Shown piece after piece: positions 47,313 to 58,810 of a DNA stretch of 64,000 nt; position 1 is the first letter of the stretch, and every line of letters begins with the position of its first letter. The DNA is taken from positions 23,254,063 to 23,318,062 of the forward strand of contig NC_134833.1 of the NCBI RefSeq assembly GCF_004210375.1, read 5' to 3'. The notes beneath the pieces were generated by a model. That model was not told where the DNA came from. It made no database searches and saw only the letters and a list, made by a program, of their open reading frames with translations. Position numbers and translations under genes: made by a program. Origin of the DNA: Tachypleus tridentatus. Lineage: Eukaryota; Arthropoda; Merostomata; Xiphosura; Limulidae.

Positions 47313-48859
47313 CAAAATAGAACTCTGCTGTGTCTTCAGTATTTGATCACGTTACGAGAGATAACCACTAGTCATCGAACTGAACTTGTTCGTCTACAGA
47401 TTTACTGTCTACGTTGTACGCAGCTCATCATAATTGTATTGGTAGAACATGAATTAATAAGGATACGCACAAGTACCGTGTATCAGGCACGAGGGATGGA
47501 TTAGTTCTGTCTAGTGCACACAACCCCTCACCTTGCACCACATATATGTAATCACGGCTACTGGCACTGTTGTACAGGGAGTATGTATCTAACACCGGAC
47601 GTGACTACGGGATCAGTTTGAAACGTATGTTCTATTTCACTTAAACTTGCTAATCGGTATTGTACGTATATACGCATATTATCCAGTTATGGAATACCAT
47701 ATATGTCGTTCATTGTTCATATCTCAAAATGTGTCAAAATCTCATGAGCTCAGCTTCAGAGCGGGACAGCTCTTATTGAGTATCTCTTGGTGGTTGCGTC
47801 ACTTATATCGGACTATGTTGTTATAAGATACTCTGTAAGATGTAAGACAGATACTCTGGATGGGAGTGTAAGCTAGAAGCAGAGAAACGTTTGGCTAATG
47901 TCGTAAAACGTATTGCTTTTGTAGCAAATACACGCTTGGTTCTCTGCTGTGTGCACCATTGGGAATGAGTCGCGAATTTTTGCGTCGTAACGTGAAACGT
48001 ATGACACCTGATTCAATTTATGATTTATGTTCCTTTCAACTGCACGTATACACACATACACACACACACACGCATTACTTGGTCAATATCAATGCTTCAT
48101 AAACTTGTTATTTTTGTAAAAGGTTGACTTTCGTGTTATTAATTCAGAATACATACATATATATATATTCTGCCTTTTCTTTTCGTTAGTTGTATTATTT
48201 AGAGTTTGTCGATGTCACGTGCACAGTTTACCTTTTCAAATATGAAAGCACCCACGAGCCGAGCATGGTATAAATTTACGACACTTTCTGATAGTTAAGT
48301 GCAGTGGAGAGACTACAGAAGTGCGGGTATGAGGATGAATTATTTGTAAAGGAAAGACGCTAGCAGAACCCAAAGAGGAATAAACCAGTTGTACACAAGA
48401 AAATCAACATTTTGAAAAGAAATGAAAATAAAATCGGTTTTTTTGTAGTTCGATTTGGAAAACTTTACTATAGGGTAATGTGGTAGAACGTTGCGTACTT
48501 GGAAGACCAGTCGCTTCAGAACTCGCCCTGTTGTGTCGGTGTACTCTAACTGCTGGTAACAACGAAGATAGGTCAACATTGATCGCTGCCGACAGAGTGG
48601 AGCGGAAATCCAGGAGAGACTACTTGATAAATTGTGGAAATCTAACTTGGTATTTTCTCAGATATAAAACGAAAATAGTAATAAAAAAGAAAATGTAATA
48701 TGCTTTAAACTGGTCATCAGATAGAACTCATTTCTAGAGAGAGAGACAGATTCAGTAACCAGCCACTGGTCTACGTAATAACCGGGAAAAATTAATTTTC
48801 GTTAAAGTGGTTCAACGTTTAATCTCATTGCTTAAACTACGTAGACGGAAAGTGTTTTA
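47313..48859. other. Intergenic DNA
   Basis: (CA)n microsatellite at about 48052-48073 and (TA)n at about 48157-48168. Open frames at 47873-48067, 48340-48579 and 48480-48698 have no recognisable protein features. Confidence 0.5.
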
Positions 48860-48972
48860 TGGTTGTTGTTGTTTTAAATTAAGCACAAAGCAACAGAATG
48901 TCCACCACGGGTATCGAAACCCGGTTTTTAGCGTTGTAAGTCCGCAGACTTGCCGCTGAGCCACTGGGGGGC
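48860..48972 (-). mobile_element. SINE-3 copy
   Basis: Reverse copy: gttgttttaaattaagcaca (tail), ccaccacgggtatcgaaacc (box B), ttgtaagtccgcagacttgc and ccactggggggc (head). It shares the head with SINE-2 but has the aagcacaaagc tail. Confidence 0.88.
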
Positions 48973-49321
48973 TAGTGTTTTATACAGACACGTGTTTCCA
49001 TTCAAGGCACCATCACATTCGAAATATCATTTTATTAATATTATTGATTTCGGTTGTTAAGTGTTTTCGCGGCTTTTTACAACGCTACTTGAACTCTGTC
49101 AGAAATATGATTAAAACGATACGATATTTAGAACCTGGTGGCGCTTTTAATATTAATATGTGTTTACAACTCTCTAGGAGATCGTATCCTTGTGTATATT
49201 TCATATTTTGTATGTATTTGTATTTCATCTGTCAGTGTTGATTTTGGGTTCAAATGGTACGATTGACATGCTTTAACATAATATTAAGTATTATTTTTTG
49301 TATGGTTTCTTTACCGTTATT

Positions 49322-49439
49322 TGAAACTCCAGTAGCACAGCTGTAAATCCGCTATCTTACAACGCTAGAATCTGAGTTTCATACCTGTGGTGGGTAGAGA
49401 ACAGATGACCCTTTGTTTAGCTTTGCGTTAATAACAAAC
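49322..49439 (+). mobile_element. SINE-3-like copy, target of a composite SINE insertion
   Basis: Forward remnant: aaactccagtagcacagctg, tgagtttcatacctgtggtg, and a tail gctttgcgttaataacaaac. The composite SINE unit that follows landed in this tail. Confidence 0.75.
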
Positions 49440-49960
49440 GGCCCGGCATGGGCAGATGGGTTAAGGCGTTCGACTCGTAATCTGAAGATCGCGGATTCGA
49501 ATCCCCGTCGCACCAAACATGCTCGCCCTTTCAGCCGTGGGGGCGTTTTAATGTTACGGTCAATCCCACTATTTGTTAGTAAAAGAGTATCCCAAGAGTT
49601 GTCGATGGGTGGTGATGACTAGCTGCCTTCCTTCTAGTCTTACGCTGCTAAATTAGGGATGGTTAGCGCAGATAGCCCTCGTGTAGCTTTGCGCGAAATT
49701 CAAAACTAACCAAGCCTGTAAGTATCATTGGTTTAATAATTACACGTTAGAGAATGGCTGTAAGATTGATTGGTTTGATTATGTATTAAGAGAATGTGAC
49801 GGTTAATTTCACTATTCGTTGGTAAAAGAGTAGCCCAAGAGTTGGCGGTGGGTGGTGATGATTAGCTGCCGTCCCTCTCGTCTTACACCGTTAAATTAGG
49901 GACGGTTAGTGCAGATAACCCTCGTGTAGCTTTGCGCAAAATTCAAAAACAAACAAACAA
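49440..49960 (+). mobile_element. Composite SINE unit: SINE-1 + spacer + second SINE-1 3' half, bounded by one TSD
   Basis: Full SINE-1 (49440-49708) runs into a ~90-bp spacer (caagcctgtaagtatcattg ... gattatgtattaagagaatg). The spacer is followed by the 3' half of a second SINE-1 (gtgacggttaatttcactat to aaacaaacaaacaa, 49797-49960). The direct repeat GCGTTAATAACAAA occurs just before (49425-49438) and just after (49961-49974), and not between the parts. The whole 521 bp therefore appears to have inserted as one unit. The spacer matches DNA next to the SINE at 54.38 kb. Confidence 0.85.
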
Positions 49961-49999
49961 GCGTTAATAACAAATTGTTTGAATAATTCGTTTGGTGTG

Positions 50000-50115
50000 A
50001 TTGTTGCTAAAGGAAGCTAGCTACACAATAGTCTATCTGTACTTTTCTCACCACGTGTTACGAAACCGAATTCTTAGCGGTGTAATACTACATACCTACT
50101 ACTGAGCTACTAAAG
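50000..50115 (-). mobile_element. SINE-3-like remnant
   Basis: Reverse remnant: gctagctacacaatagtcta, caccacgtgttacgaaaccg, ttagcggtgtaatactacat, ctgagctac. Confidence 0.65.
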
Positions 50116-50867
50116 AGGAGGGTGAGGTAAATAGATCGATTGTCATTTCTTCCCGATTTGAGTTCTTTAAAGTAATTTCGTGATAGCCACGTAGTACTGA
50201 AAAGGACCGATGTAATTTAAGCGGAAAAATATACTTTTGATCCGATATTTGACTGGTGAGCTGACACACATTCTCTTGTTTCCGTGGAAAGAAATTTCAA
50301 ACCTTTGTTCCATGGAGTTGAGGATAAACATATGAAACTCAGCTTTTAACTGTGCAGCAAACCACGTGTTTGTGATTATAACAATAATATATTCTGAACA
50401 TCTGAACTTCGCACTGATATGTCCGCAGTTCGTGTCTCTTCGAAGTTACTAGGTGTTTCAGATTACATTTGTTATGGAGAAGCGTTATGTATCTTGGTGC
50501 CGTTCTTGCAAATATGTACATAACAAAAGCGAATGTTCTTTGTGACGCCTACTAAATTGAATTTATCTTCTATTTGATGAGCCGCAATAAAAGTAAAGTA
50601 AAATTCGAAAGGTTTGTTTGTTTTGAGGCCAACAACGGGTATGGAAAACTGATTTTGAGCGTTTTTTAGCCTTCTTACTGCTGACCCCTTTCGTGGCACG
50701 CCTGAGAATAGGGTTGGAGTTTCACAAAGGATAACTTAAGCCCACGTGGCTTTATTTATATCCTGCTTTTATTATCTTGTGCGAAGTATACTTGTTATTC
50801 GTATTCCTCGATGACGAGAAGCCCACTCGAAATAAAAATGTATCTCACAACGGTTGGTTAACAAAGG
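50116..50867. other. Unique DNA with a SINE-3 remnant
   Basis: Reverse SINE-3-like block at about 50610-50700 (ccaacaacgggtatggaaaa ... ctgacccctttcgtggcac). Minus-strand frames at 50339-50521 and 50472-50699 are not gene-like. Confidence 0.5.
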
Positions 50868-51225
50868 TTAACCTGAAGATGCCTAGGATGGTTTGTTTCT
50901 TTGTTTTGGAATTTCGCACAAAGCTACTCGAGGGCTGTCTGTGCTAGCCGTCCCTAAATTAGCAGTGTAAGACTAGAGGGAAGGCAGCTAGTCATCACCA
51001 CCCACCGCCAACTCTTGGGCTACTCTTTTATCAACGAGTAGTGGGATTGACCGTCACATTATAACGCCCCCACGGCTTGGAGGGCGAGCATGTTTGGCGC
51101 GATCGGGATGCGAACCCGCGACCCTCAGATTACGAGTCGCACGTCTTAACACGCTTGGCCATGCCGGGCCGACCTAGGATGGTCGAAACGTTGTTCTCTG
51201 CTTATCAGTAAAGGTTTTAATACCC
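50868..51225 (+). repeat. Dispersed repeat D copy split by a SINE-1
   Basis: The left part ends ttaacctgaagatgcctaggatgg; the right part resumes cctaggatggtcgaaacgtt then gttctctgcttatc. Removing the SINE and one copy of the 10-base duplication restores the contiguous family motif, so the SINE is younger. Confidence 0.75.
50892..51172 (-). mobile_element. SINE-1 copy with target-site duplication
   Basis: Reverse copy (tttgtttctttgttttggaa to ggccatgccgggccga) flanked by CCTAGGATGG at 50882-50891 and 51173-51182. Few differences from the family consensus, so a fairly recent insertion. Confidence 0.95.
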
Positions 51226-52032
51226 ATACTATCCCTTCTGAGATATGTTGTTCTTCATACTGTTTAAGTGACAACGAGTAATGTTGGAACATACCTGAGA
51301 ATTAAAATTTCGTTTCTTTAAATTACATCTCTTCCAATTGATGCAGATAACAAACCAGTCTGCCAAGTTGTCTTTTATGGTCATGTGGACGAAATCTGAA
51401 TGAAATTAAGGAAATATTTGTTGGTCCTTTCTAAAAATAAATTTAGCCATCGGATCTTGATCGTCAATTGAAATGTGATTCTAGTTTGTTCAGATGTGAG
51501 CCACGTGCGAGTTAGCTTTACAGTGTTTAAAATAGAATACAGGATGATAAGGAAATTGTCGTGATTTTTTTTTCACTGTCATGAAATGACGTACAGAACT
51601 TAACAGATTAATGTTCAGAAGTAAGAGAAACTATATAAACAAATATATCAAAATGTAATATTCCCAATTAATTCAATTATTTTGTACCACGACTGAGAAT
51701 ATGCATTACTTGAATAAGTATTGACATCGTAGGATTACTTTTAAACCCAAGAACATACACAAATACTTACATTAATAATTTCAGGCTTAGAAAATATTCC
51801 TGTAACGGATTTTAAAAACTGCCAATCTAAAAATAAAAGCTTGAGATTAAATGAAATCAAAAATGGTTTAAATTAGATCTCCGAAGTTGAAAAAGAAAAA
51901 AACGTTACTCGCAAGAAGTCTATGGTGTATAATAACTATTTCACTTTATTAGGTTCATAACAGAATAATAACAATAAAACTTGTGCTGTGAAACCACAAA
52001 TAAGCATACTCAAGGTAACGTACATCACATCT
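51226..52032. other. Unique AT-rich DNA
   Basis: Nothing recognisable. Confidence 0.5.
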
Positions 52033-52774
52033 AATAATGCTCTGACATTGCAATACCACTAACAGTGTTCTGACATCACAATATAGCTAGTAAAGGCCTA
52101 ACATTGCAATACAACTAACAGTGTTCTGACATCACAATATAGCTAGTAAAGGCCTAACATTGCAATACAACTAACAGTGTTCTGACATCACAATATAGCT
52201 AGTAAAGGCCTAACATTGCAATACAACTAACAGTGTTCTGACATCACAATATAGCTAGTAAAGGCCTAACATTGCAATACAACTAACAGTGTTCTAATAT
52301 CACAATATAACTAATAAAGGCCTAACATTGCAACACAACTAACTGTTCTGACATCACAATATAGCTAGTAAAGGCCTAACATTGCAATACAACTAACAGT
52401 GTTCTAATATCACAATATAACTAATAAAGGCCTAACATTGCAATACCACTAACAGTGTTCTAACATCACAATATAGCTAGTAAAGGCCTAACATTGCAAT
52501 ACAACTAACAGTGTTCTGACATCACAATATAACTAGTAAAGGCCTAACATTGCAATACAACTAACAGTGTTCTAATATCACAATATAACTAATAAAGGCC
52601 TAACATTGCAATACAACTAACTGTTCTGACATCACAATATAGCTAGTAAAGGCCTAACATTGCAATACAACTAACAGTGTTCTGACATCACAATATAGCT
52701 AGTAAAGGCCAAATATTGCAATACAACTAACTATTCTGAATTCACAATATAGCTAGTAAAGGCCTAACATCGTA
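52033..52774 (+). repeat. 56-bp satellite array (~13 copies)
   Basis: The unit is ctaacattgcaatacaacta, then acagtgttctgacatcacaa, then tatagctagtaaaggc, 56 bp. Some units lack four bases (aactgttctgac) and some have taatatcacaatataactaa. Confidence 0.96.
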
Positions 52775-54240
52775 CAGGTAACAGTACTTTAAAGGTTATG
52801 TACCAAACCCACATTTTTACTTACAGAAACGAGTAAATATTTCAACAATATAACCTATAATTCAACAACAAACAGTCAAGAAGGTTACAGGATGGGTTAG
52901 GACGAAGAAAGGGGATCTAACATTGACAACACATAAAACGTATTTTATTAAAGAACACGTCGTTAGGGAGTGAACGTTGGTCTTCAATTACATGACTATG
53001 AATTGTTCTAAAGAATGTTATTTTTATTCTCCAGTTTTTCAGTAGAATATACCTGTTTGTGCTACAATTTCTCTTTAAGTGTTTCGAGAACTGGAAAATG
53101 GGTAGTTTTCAGTGTAGGTCAGGAACGTTACTGTTGGTGTGTAACACAGCTGATGGTTGTTCTCAGTTAAGGTTAAATTTTCGACTCTCTGAATATAGTT
53201 GCACAGACGTTTTGATATAGAATAATATGTATCGTCATTTTAACTGCATTTCATTTTGTCTATGTTGTTAGACACAAATGACACTTTACTGTTCCCACTA
53301 CGTGGGACAGCAGTAAGTTTACGAACTGACAATGTTAAAATTTGGGGCTCGACTCGCAGTGGACGTAGCGGGTAACCCCTTGTGGCTTTGTTATAAAAGA
53401 ATCAAATACTTTTCATTTTTAAACAGTCCCTCCCATCAGTGACTTATCCTGAAGGCTTATCACAGATAACCTTTTATGTATTTTTGACAAGAAACAAAGC
53501 TATGATCAACTGCTGAAAGGAGACTTGTACGTCTTCTTTTTTGGAATTAACTTTCTTTGTTAATATTTTGTGCTTTACAAAGTTCATGGGCTGAATTCAA
53601 CATTATGAGTCATGAGGTCATGCTCTCAGGATGTAGCTTTTGTTGGATGAGTCCTGGAACCTCTAGCGATGGATGGAATACAGCCCTGAGTGAAGAACTA
53701 GGACATATGTCATGGTTAAACTATATCCATCCTTTCTTTTTTAATGAGGCTATTAGTCGATTGCGTATGCATTGTCCCTGCTTTCAATCAAAGGGAGTTT
53801 GTCCCTTTATTCATCACGATTTCAGGAAGCAGAAAATCTGTATAAAATTAATTTAAATCTGACATTGTTTACAGATCATAAAACATTCATCTACTAGAAA
53901 AGCAAGTCTTTCATATCTACACGCTTGTCAGAACACATATACTAATCTCCGTTCACGAGAGCACTAACCCTGAAAGTGGTGTCCTCATCACGTCTTAGCC
54001 AGAGCGTTACATTACATAACTTCAGAGGTCGACTGACATGGTTCACTGTGTCTGCTCCACATTCTCAACCTTAAAAACCATAGAAGAAATTCGGGACTGG
54101 TAATTTGTTCTGGATCCGAGAACTTATCATAATTTGATTAACATTTCATCAGTAATAAAATAATAATCTTCGTTTAACGTGCTAGAATAGCATTTCTATA
54201 AATGTGATGAATAATGTACTACTTGCATTTATAGAGTAAA
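52775..54240. other. Intergenic DNA with one SINE-2
   Basis: A forward SINE-2 copy lies at about 53297-53408 (cccactacgtgggacagcag ... ggctttgttataaaagaatc). The 99-codon frame at 53557-53856 (plus) has no signal peptide, domain or splice context. Confidence 0.5.
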
Positions 54241-54935
54241 TTATAGTATGTTTGTAAGTTTTATTTAATGGTAAGTTAGAGAATGCCTGTAAGTTTAATT
54301 GGTTTAATTGCAGGTTAGAGATTGACTATAAGTATCATTGGTTTAATTGTAAGTTACAGAATGCTTGTAAGTTTCGGCCAGGCATGGTCAGCTGGATAAG
54401 GCATTTGGCTCGTGATCTGAGAGTCGCGGGTTCGAATCCCCGTCACACCAAACATGTTCGCTCTTTCAGCCGTGGGGGCGTTATAATGTGAAGGTCAATC
54501 CCACTATTCGTTGGTAAAAGAGTAGCCGAAGAGTTGGCGGTGGGTGGTGATGACTAGCTGCCTTCCCTCTAGTCTTACACTGCTAAATTAGGGACAGCTA
54601 GCGCAGATAGCTCTCGTGTAGCTTTGCGCGAAATTCAAAACAAACCAAGCTTGTAAGTTTCATTGGTTTAATAATTACACGTTAAACAATGGCTGTAAGA
54701 TTGATTGGTTTAATTATATATTAAGAGAATGGATGTGAGTTTCATTGGTTTAATTATATATTAAGAGAATGGATGTGAGTTTCATTGGTTTAATTATATA
54801 TTAAGAGAATGGATGTGAGTTTCATTGGTTTAATTATATATTAAGAGAATGGATGTGAGTTTCATTGGTTTAGTTATATATTAAGAGAATGGATGTGAGT
54901 TTCATTGGTTTAATTATATATTAAGAGAATGTGAC
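54241..54935 (+). repeat. 40-bp minisatellite interrupted by a SINE-1
   Basis: Units of the type gaatg..tgtaagtttcattg followed by gtttaattatatattaaga. The left part (54241-54377) is diverged. The right part holds about five almost identical 40-bp copies (54725-54930: ggatgtgagtttcattggtt). The array ends in gaatgtgacggtcaatctcact, a SINE-1 body fragment. Confidence 0.85.
54378..54642 (+). mobile_element. SINE-1 copy inserted in the 40-bp minisatellite
   Basis: Forward copy (ggccaggcatggtcagctgg to aaattcaaaacaaacc(a)) flanked by GCTTGTAAGTTTC on both sides (about 54364-54376 and 54645-54657), a 13-base target-site duplication taken from the minisatellite. Confidence 0.94.
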
Positions 54936-54950
54936 GGTCAATCTCACTCG

Positions 54951-55210
54951 ACTCGTAATCTAAGGGTCGCGGGTTCAAATCCCCGTTACACTAACAATAC
55001 TTACTCTAACCATACGTTTGTTTTCCACTTTTCAGCCATGGGTAAGTTATAATGTTACAGTCAATCCCACTATTCGTTGGTAAAAGAGTAGCTCAAGAGT
55101 TGGCGGTGGGTGGTGATGACTAGCTACTTTCCCTCTTGTCTTACACTGCTATATTAGGGACGGCTAGCGCAGATAGCCCTCGAGTAGCTTTGCACGAAAT
55201 TCAAAACAAC
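54951..55210 (+). mobile_element. SINE-1 copy joined to a SINE-1 body fragment
   Basis: Starts inside the tRNA head (ctcgactcgtaatctaaggg) directly after a stray body fragment (gtgacggtcaatctcact) and runs to gcacgaaattcaaaacaac. A ~25-base stretch (aacaatacttactctaacca) sits between head and body, unlike other copies. Confidence 0.88.
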
Positions 55211-55918
55211 AAACTGTTCCACTGGGGAACTTAATCGATCGACAGAAAGACCAGTAATTAAACTTGAGATTTCATTAAACTAACTTTTCGGTTAGTTGTG
55301 ACAATTATCACTCAACCCTCACAAACATAATTTATTCTCACAATCACTGTATGACCAAAGGTGATTTAATTTGTTGAGCAGGTGCACAGTCGTTTGGTAA
55401 TTCTGGAAATTTTCCTTTCCACTCACAAAAAAACAACTTAGGCAAAAACATTTTTACATTTATTTAGATTCTTTTGTGGTGTCAAATTGCGTAGTACATA
55501 AAATACAGATATTTACTCAATGCACAATTTAAAATAATAAACAAAAACTATTGTTTGATATTTATTATTAATGTTATATATTCTCCCTTCAACAACGAGA
55601 TTTTCGTACGTGTTTGTTGTATAGTAAAGCCACATTAGGCTATCTGCTGTGTCCACTGAGGGAAATCTAACCCCTGATTTTAGTGTTGTAAATTTGAAGA
55701 CATGTCCTTGTTTCACTAGAGAACATATTTTAATGTATACACGTAGTTGCTTAAGTTCCTAATGTTAATATACTGACACTATCTTTGATTTACTATATTT
55801 TATCAAAGGGTACTTTCAGTGAAATATTTTAAAGTGTATTTTCAAAACGTTCAAGTCACGAGGTTGAGAGAATGCTACGAAACTTCTTTTCTTTATTACA
55901 GAATGCGATATTATAATT
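55211..55918. other. Unique DNA with one SINE-2
   Basis: Reverse SINE-2 copy at about 55603-55716 (gtatagtaaagccacattag ... gttgtaaatttgaagacatg). No gene. Confidence 0.55.
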
Positions 55919-56186
55919 GTTTTGTTTGTTTGTTTTGGAATTTGTGCTATCTGTGCTAGCCGTCCCTAATTTTGCAGTGTAAGACTAGAGGGAAGACAGC
56001 TAGTCATCACCACCCACCGTCAACTCTTGGGCTACTATTTTACCAACGAATAGTGGGATTGATTGTCACATTATAACGCCCCCACGGCTGAAAGGGCGAG
56101 CATGTTTGGCGCGACTGGGATGCGAACCCGCGACCCTCGGATTACGAGTCGCACGCCTTAACACGCTTGGCCATGCCGGGACCCCG
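55919..56186 (-). mobile_element. SINE-1 copy
   Basis: Reverse copy: gttttgtttgtttgttttgg to ggccatgccgggacc. A short internal deletion removes most of the cgcaaagctactcgaggg block (tttgtgctatctgtgctagc). Confidence 0.92.
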
Positions 56187-56984
56187 CGATATTATAAAAT
56201 ATGTTTATAAGTAATACATAAAACAATGTTAACGTTACTTTTTATAATGTTAAACACCGACTTATTTGGTTCATAACTTAATACGTCGATGTTTATATTA
56301 CACACGTTGTTTAATGTTGCTAAACTATTTAAGAAAAAAAACCTTTTCAAACTGTTGCGTGGTAATTAAAACGTTAAGAAGCCTATAATGTATGTTTAGT
56401 GTCACATTTTACCCCTTAAACGATCATTCCTGGCTAATTAAATCACTCTTGCAGGAAATGACATTTTCATGAAGCCCCCTGGTGGAACAGCAGTAAGTCG
56501 ACGGGCTTACAACGTTACAATCCAGGACTTGATTCCCCGCGATCGGCGCCCATAAAATTTTTTTCCAGAGAGGGGCAAAATTTTTGAAGGCGTGCAAGTG
56601 CCTTCTTCTGCCTCTACCCTCCCTCCTCTACAAAAATCCATGCATCGGCGCTTTGGACATAGCAGATATCCCAACGTGGCATTACTGTGCAGCTAACAGA
56701 CAAACTTTGTCACTAAACGTCTGTCTTTACTTGAATGTAAAACGCTTTCTTTACAATGAGGGATACCTTCGTTATTTAAGTTACTATTAACCACTACGTA
56801 CGATTTATAGGAACATTAAACATAATGGAAATTGAAAGATTATTTTTTGTTTTTTACAATTGTTTCTTTCTATGCAAATTTTGAAATACGTGCATAACTA
56901 ACAGAACAGAAATCTGTTCATTAATGTTTAAAAATGGAGCTAACTGAACATGTTACTTGATCTAGCACAACACGATTCAGTTGT
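56187..56984. other. Unique DNA with a SINE-2/3 head fragment
   Basis: Head fragment at about 56475-56545 (ccccctggtggaacagcagt ... cttgattccccgcgatcgg). The 68-codon frame at 56584-56790 is not gene-like. Confidence 0.5.
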
Positions 56985-57254
56985 TGTTTTTTTAATTTCG
57001 CGCAAAGCTACACGAAGGCTCTCTGCGCTAGCCATCCCTTTTTAGCAGTGTAAGACTAGAAGGAAAGCAGCTAGTTATCACCACCCACCGCCAACTGTTG
57101 GGCTACTTTTTTATCAACGAATAGTGGGGTTGATCGTCACATTATAACGTCCCCACGGCTGAAAGGGCGAGCATGTTTGGTGCGACGGGGATTCGAACCC
57201 GCGACCCTCAGATTACGAGTCGAACGCCTTAACCCACCAGACCATGCCGGGCCT
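56985..57254 (-). mobile_element. SINE-1 copy
   Basis: Reverse copy: ttttttaatttcgcgcaaag to accatgccgggcc. Box B complement ggggattcgaacccgcgacc intact. Confidence 0.94.
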
Positions 57255-57376
57255 CAGTGGAACAGAGGTATTCTGCGGAATCACACCGCTAAACTCCTGG
57301 TTTCGATAGCCGTGTAGGGCAGAGCACAGATAGCCTATTGTGTAACTTTATGCTTAATTCTAAACAAGTAAACAAA
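57255..57376 (+). mobile_element. SINE-3 copy
   Basis: Forward copy abutting the SINE-1 head: cctcagtggaacagaggtat, tggtttcgatagccgtgtag, tail tatgcttaattctaaacaag. Confidence 0.82.
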
Positions 57377-58364
57377 CGATTGATTAAGTTTAGTAAACAG
57401 ACTACCGAACCGGTTTTTTCGGACAATTAAACACAATACCTAATTTATGTTTATTAACCTATTTAGGGTTGTTAAAAAACAAAGCTTATAGTTCACGTCT
57501 CTACACAAATTATTGTTATATTCAGACGTTAAGGGTTTTCCTGCAACGAAGATGTTACATTTAATCATTTATTTTTATGTTGCAAAATTGTTCATAATTC
57601 AACCAACCGTTTGTACGAAAAATATCCTGTGACATAAACTATGGGCTTTGATCACTAAATTATATTCAAATTATAAAGTATTTTGCTAGGCAACATTGTG
57701 ATTTTTAATAATTTATTTTAAGCCCTGTAGTCAAACTAGTATATGTTTGGGTGAGGACACGTTTGTACACTAGGTAAACAAGGCGTCAGTTAGACGAGCA
57801 ATAAAGATGGCGCTACACTCTGGTCTCTAAGAATAAAGTACAACAGTACAGCTGTTAGTTTCTGAAGAGTACCGGAGACAGACATGTTATGTAGTGGCAT
57901 GCAGAGAGAGATGGAAATATGTATTTAATTATTAATACACAACTAATTTACCACGATAGTCAAGAATGCCTTTCATTTCGTTATCAAAGTGTCACAGTAA
58001 CGTTCTTTGCATAAGAAAGTTTTTCGATGGCGGACTTTTCGCATTTTAAAAACAAAGCTCATGTTAGAAAATTTTCTATTAATTATCTTTATGTAATTAA
58101 TAGTGAATATTGTGAACGAACATTATACTTTATCCCAGTCTTAGGCAGCAAGCTACTTTCAGTCTTTGTGTAAACAAATCCCAGAACGTATCCCAGTATT
58201 AGGTAGCAAGCAAGTACTTTAATAATTTGTGTGAAAGTCACTGGCAGATAATTTTGCAGGCTTAGGTAGTAAGTGACTTTCATGTATTATCGAATTTTCC
58301 TTCCAAGTCATAAGTAAATTCAACGTCTTTAATAAGCAAGTTCCTTGGAGTCAGTAGTACGCGA
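57377..58364. other. Unique DNA with a degenerate duplication
   Basis: Two to three imperfect copies of tatcccagtattaggtagcaagc + ttgtgtgaa lie at about 58130-58285. No gene. Confidence 0.5.
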
Positions 58365-58640
58365 GGCCCGGCATGGCCTAGCGCGTAAGGCGTGCGACTC
58401 GTAATCCGAGGGTCGCGGGTTCGCGCCCGCGTCGCGCTAAACATGCTCGCCCTCCCAGCCGTGGGGGTGTATAATGTGACGGTCAATCCCACTATTCGTT
58501 GGTAAAAGAGTAGCCCAAGAGTTGGCGGTGGGTGGTGATGACTAGCTGCCTTCCCTCTAGTCTTACACTGCTAAATTAGGGACGGCTAGCACAGATAGCC
58601 CTCGAGTAGCTTTGTGCGAAATTCCCAAACAAACAAACAT
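58365..58640 (+). mobile_element. SINE-1 copy
   Basis: Forward, near consensus: gcccggcatggcctagcgcg to gcgaaattcccaaacaaac. Variant head (cctagcgcgtaaggcgtgcg) and a box B of ggttcgcgccc, which departs from GGTTCGAATCC. Confidence 0.95.
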
Positions 58641-58687
58641 TAGTACGTATGTTACTTACAGTCATTGGTATGGATGTTTCTTAGTCA

Positions 58688-58810
58688 TTAGTGTGTGTGT
58701 TTTCTTATAGCAAAGCCACATCGAGCTATCTGCTGAGTCCACCGATGGGAATCGAATCCGTGATTTTCGCTTTGTAAATCCATAGACTTACCGCTGTACC
58801 AGCGAGGGAC
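58688..58810 (-). mobile_element. SINE-2 copy
   Basis: Reverse copy: tgtgtgtgttttcttatagc, gggaatcgaatccgtgattt, ttgtaaatccatagacttac, tgtaccagcgaggg. Confidence 0.92.

Noticed and set aside
53557-53856. 99-codon plus-strand frame
   Set aside because: No recognisable domain, no signal peptide, no splice or poly(A) support; chance frame likely.
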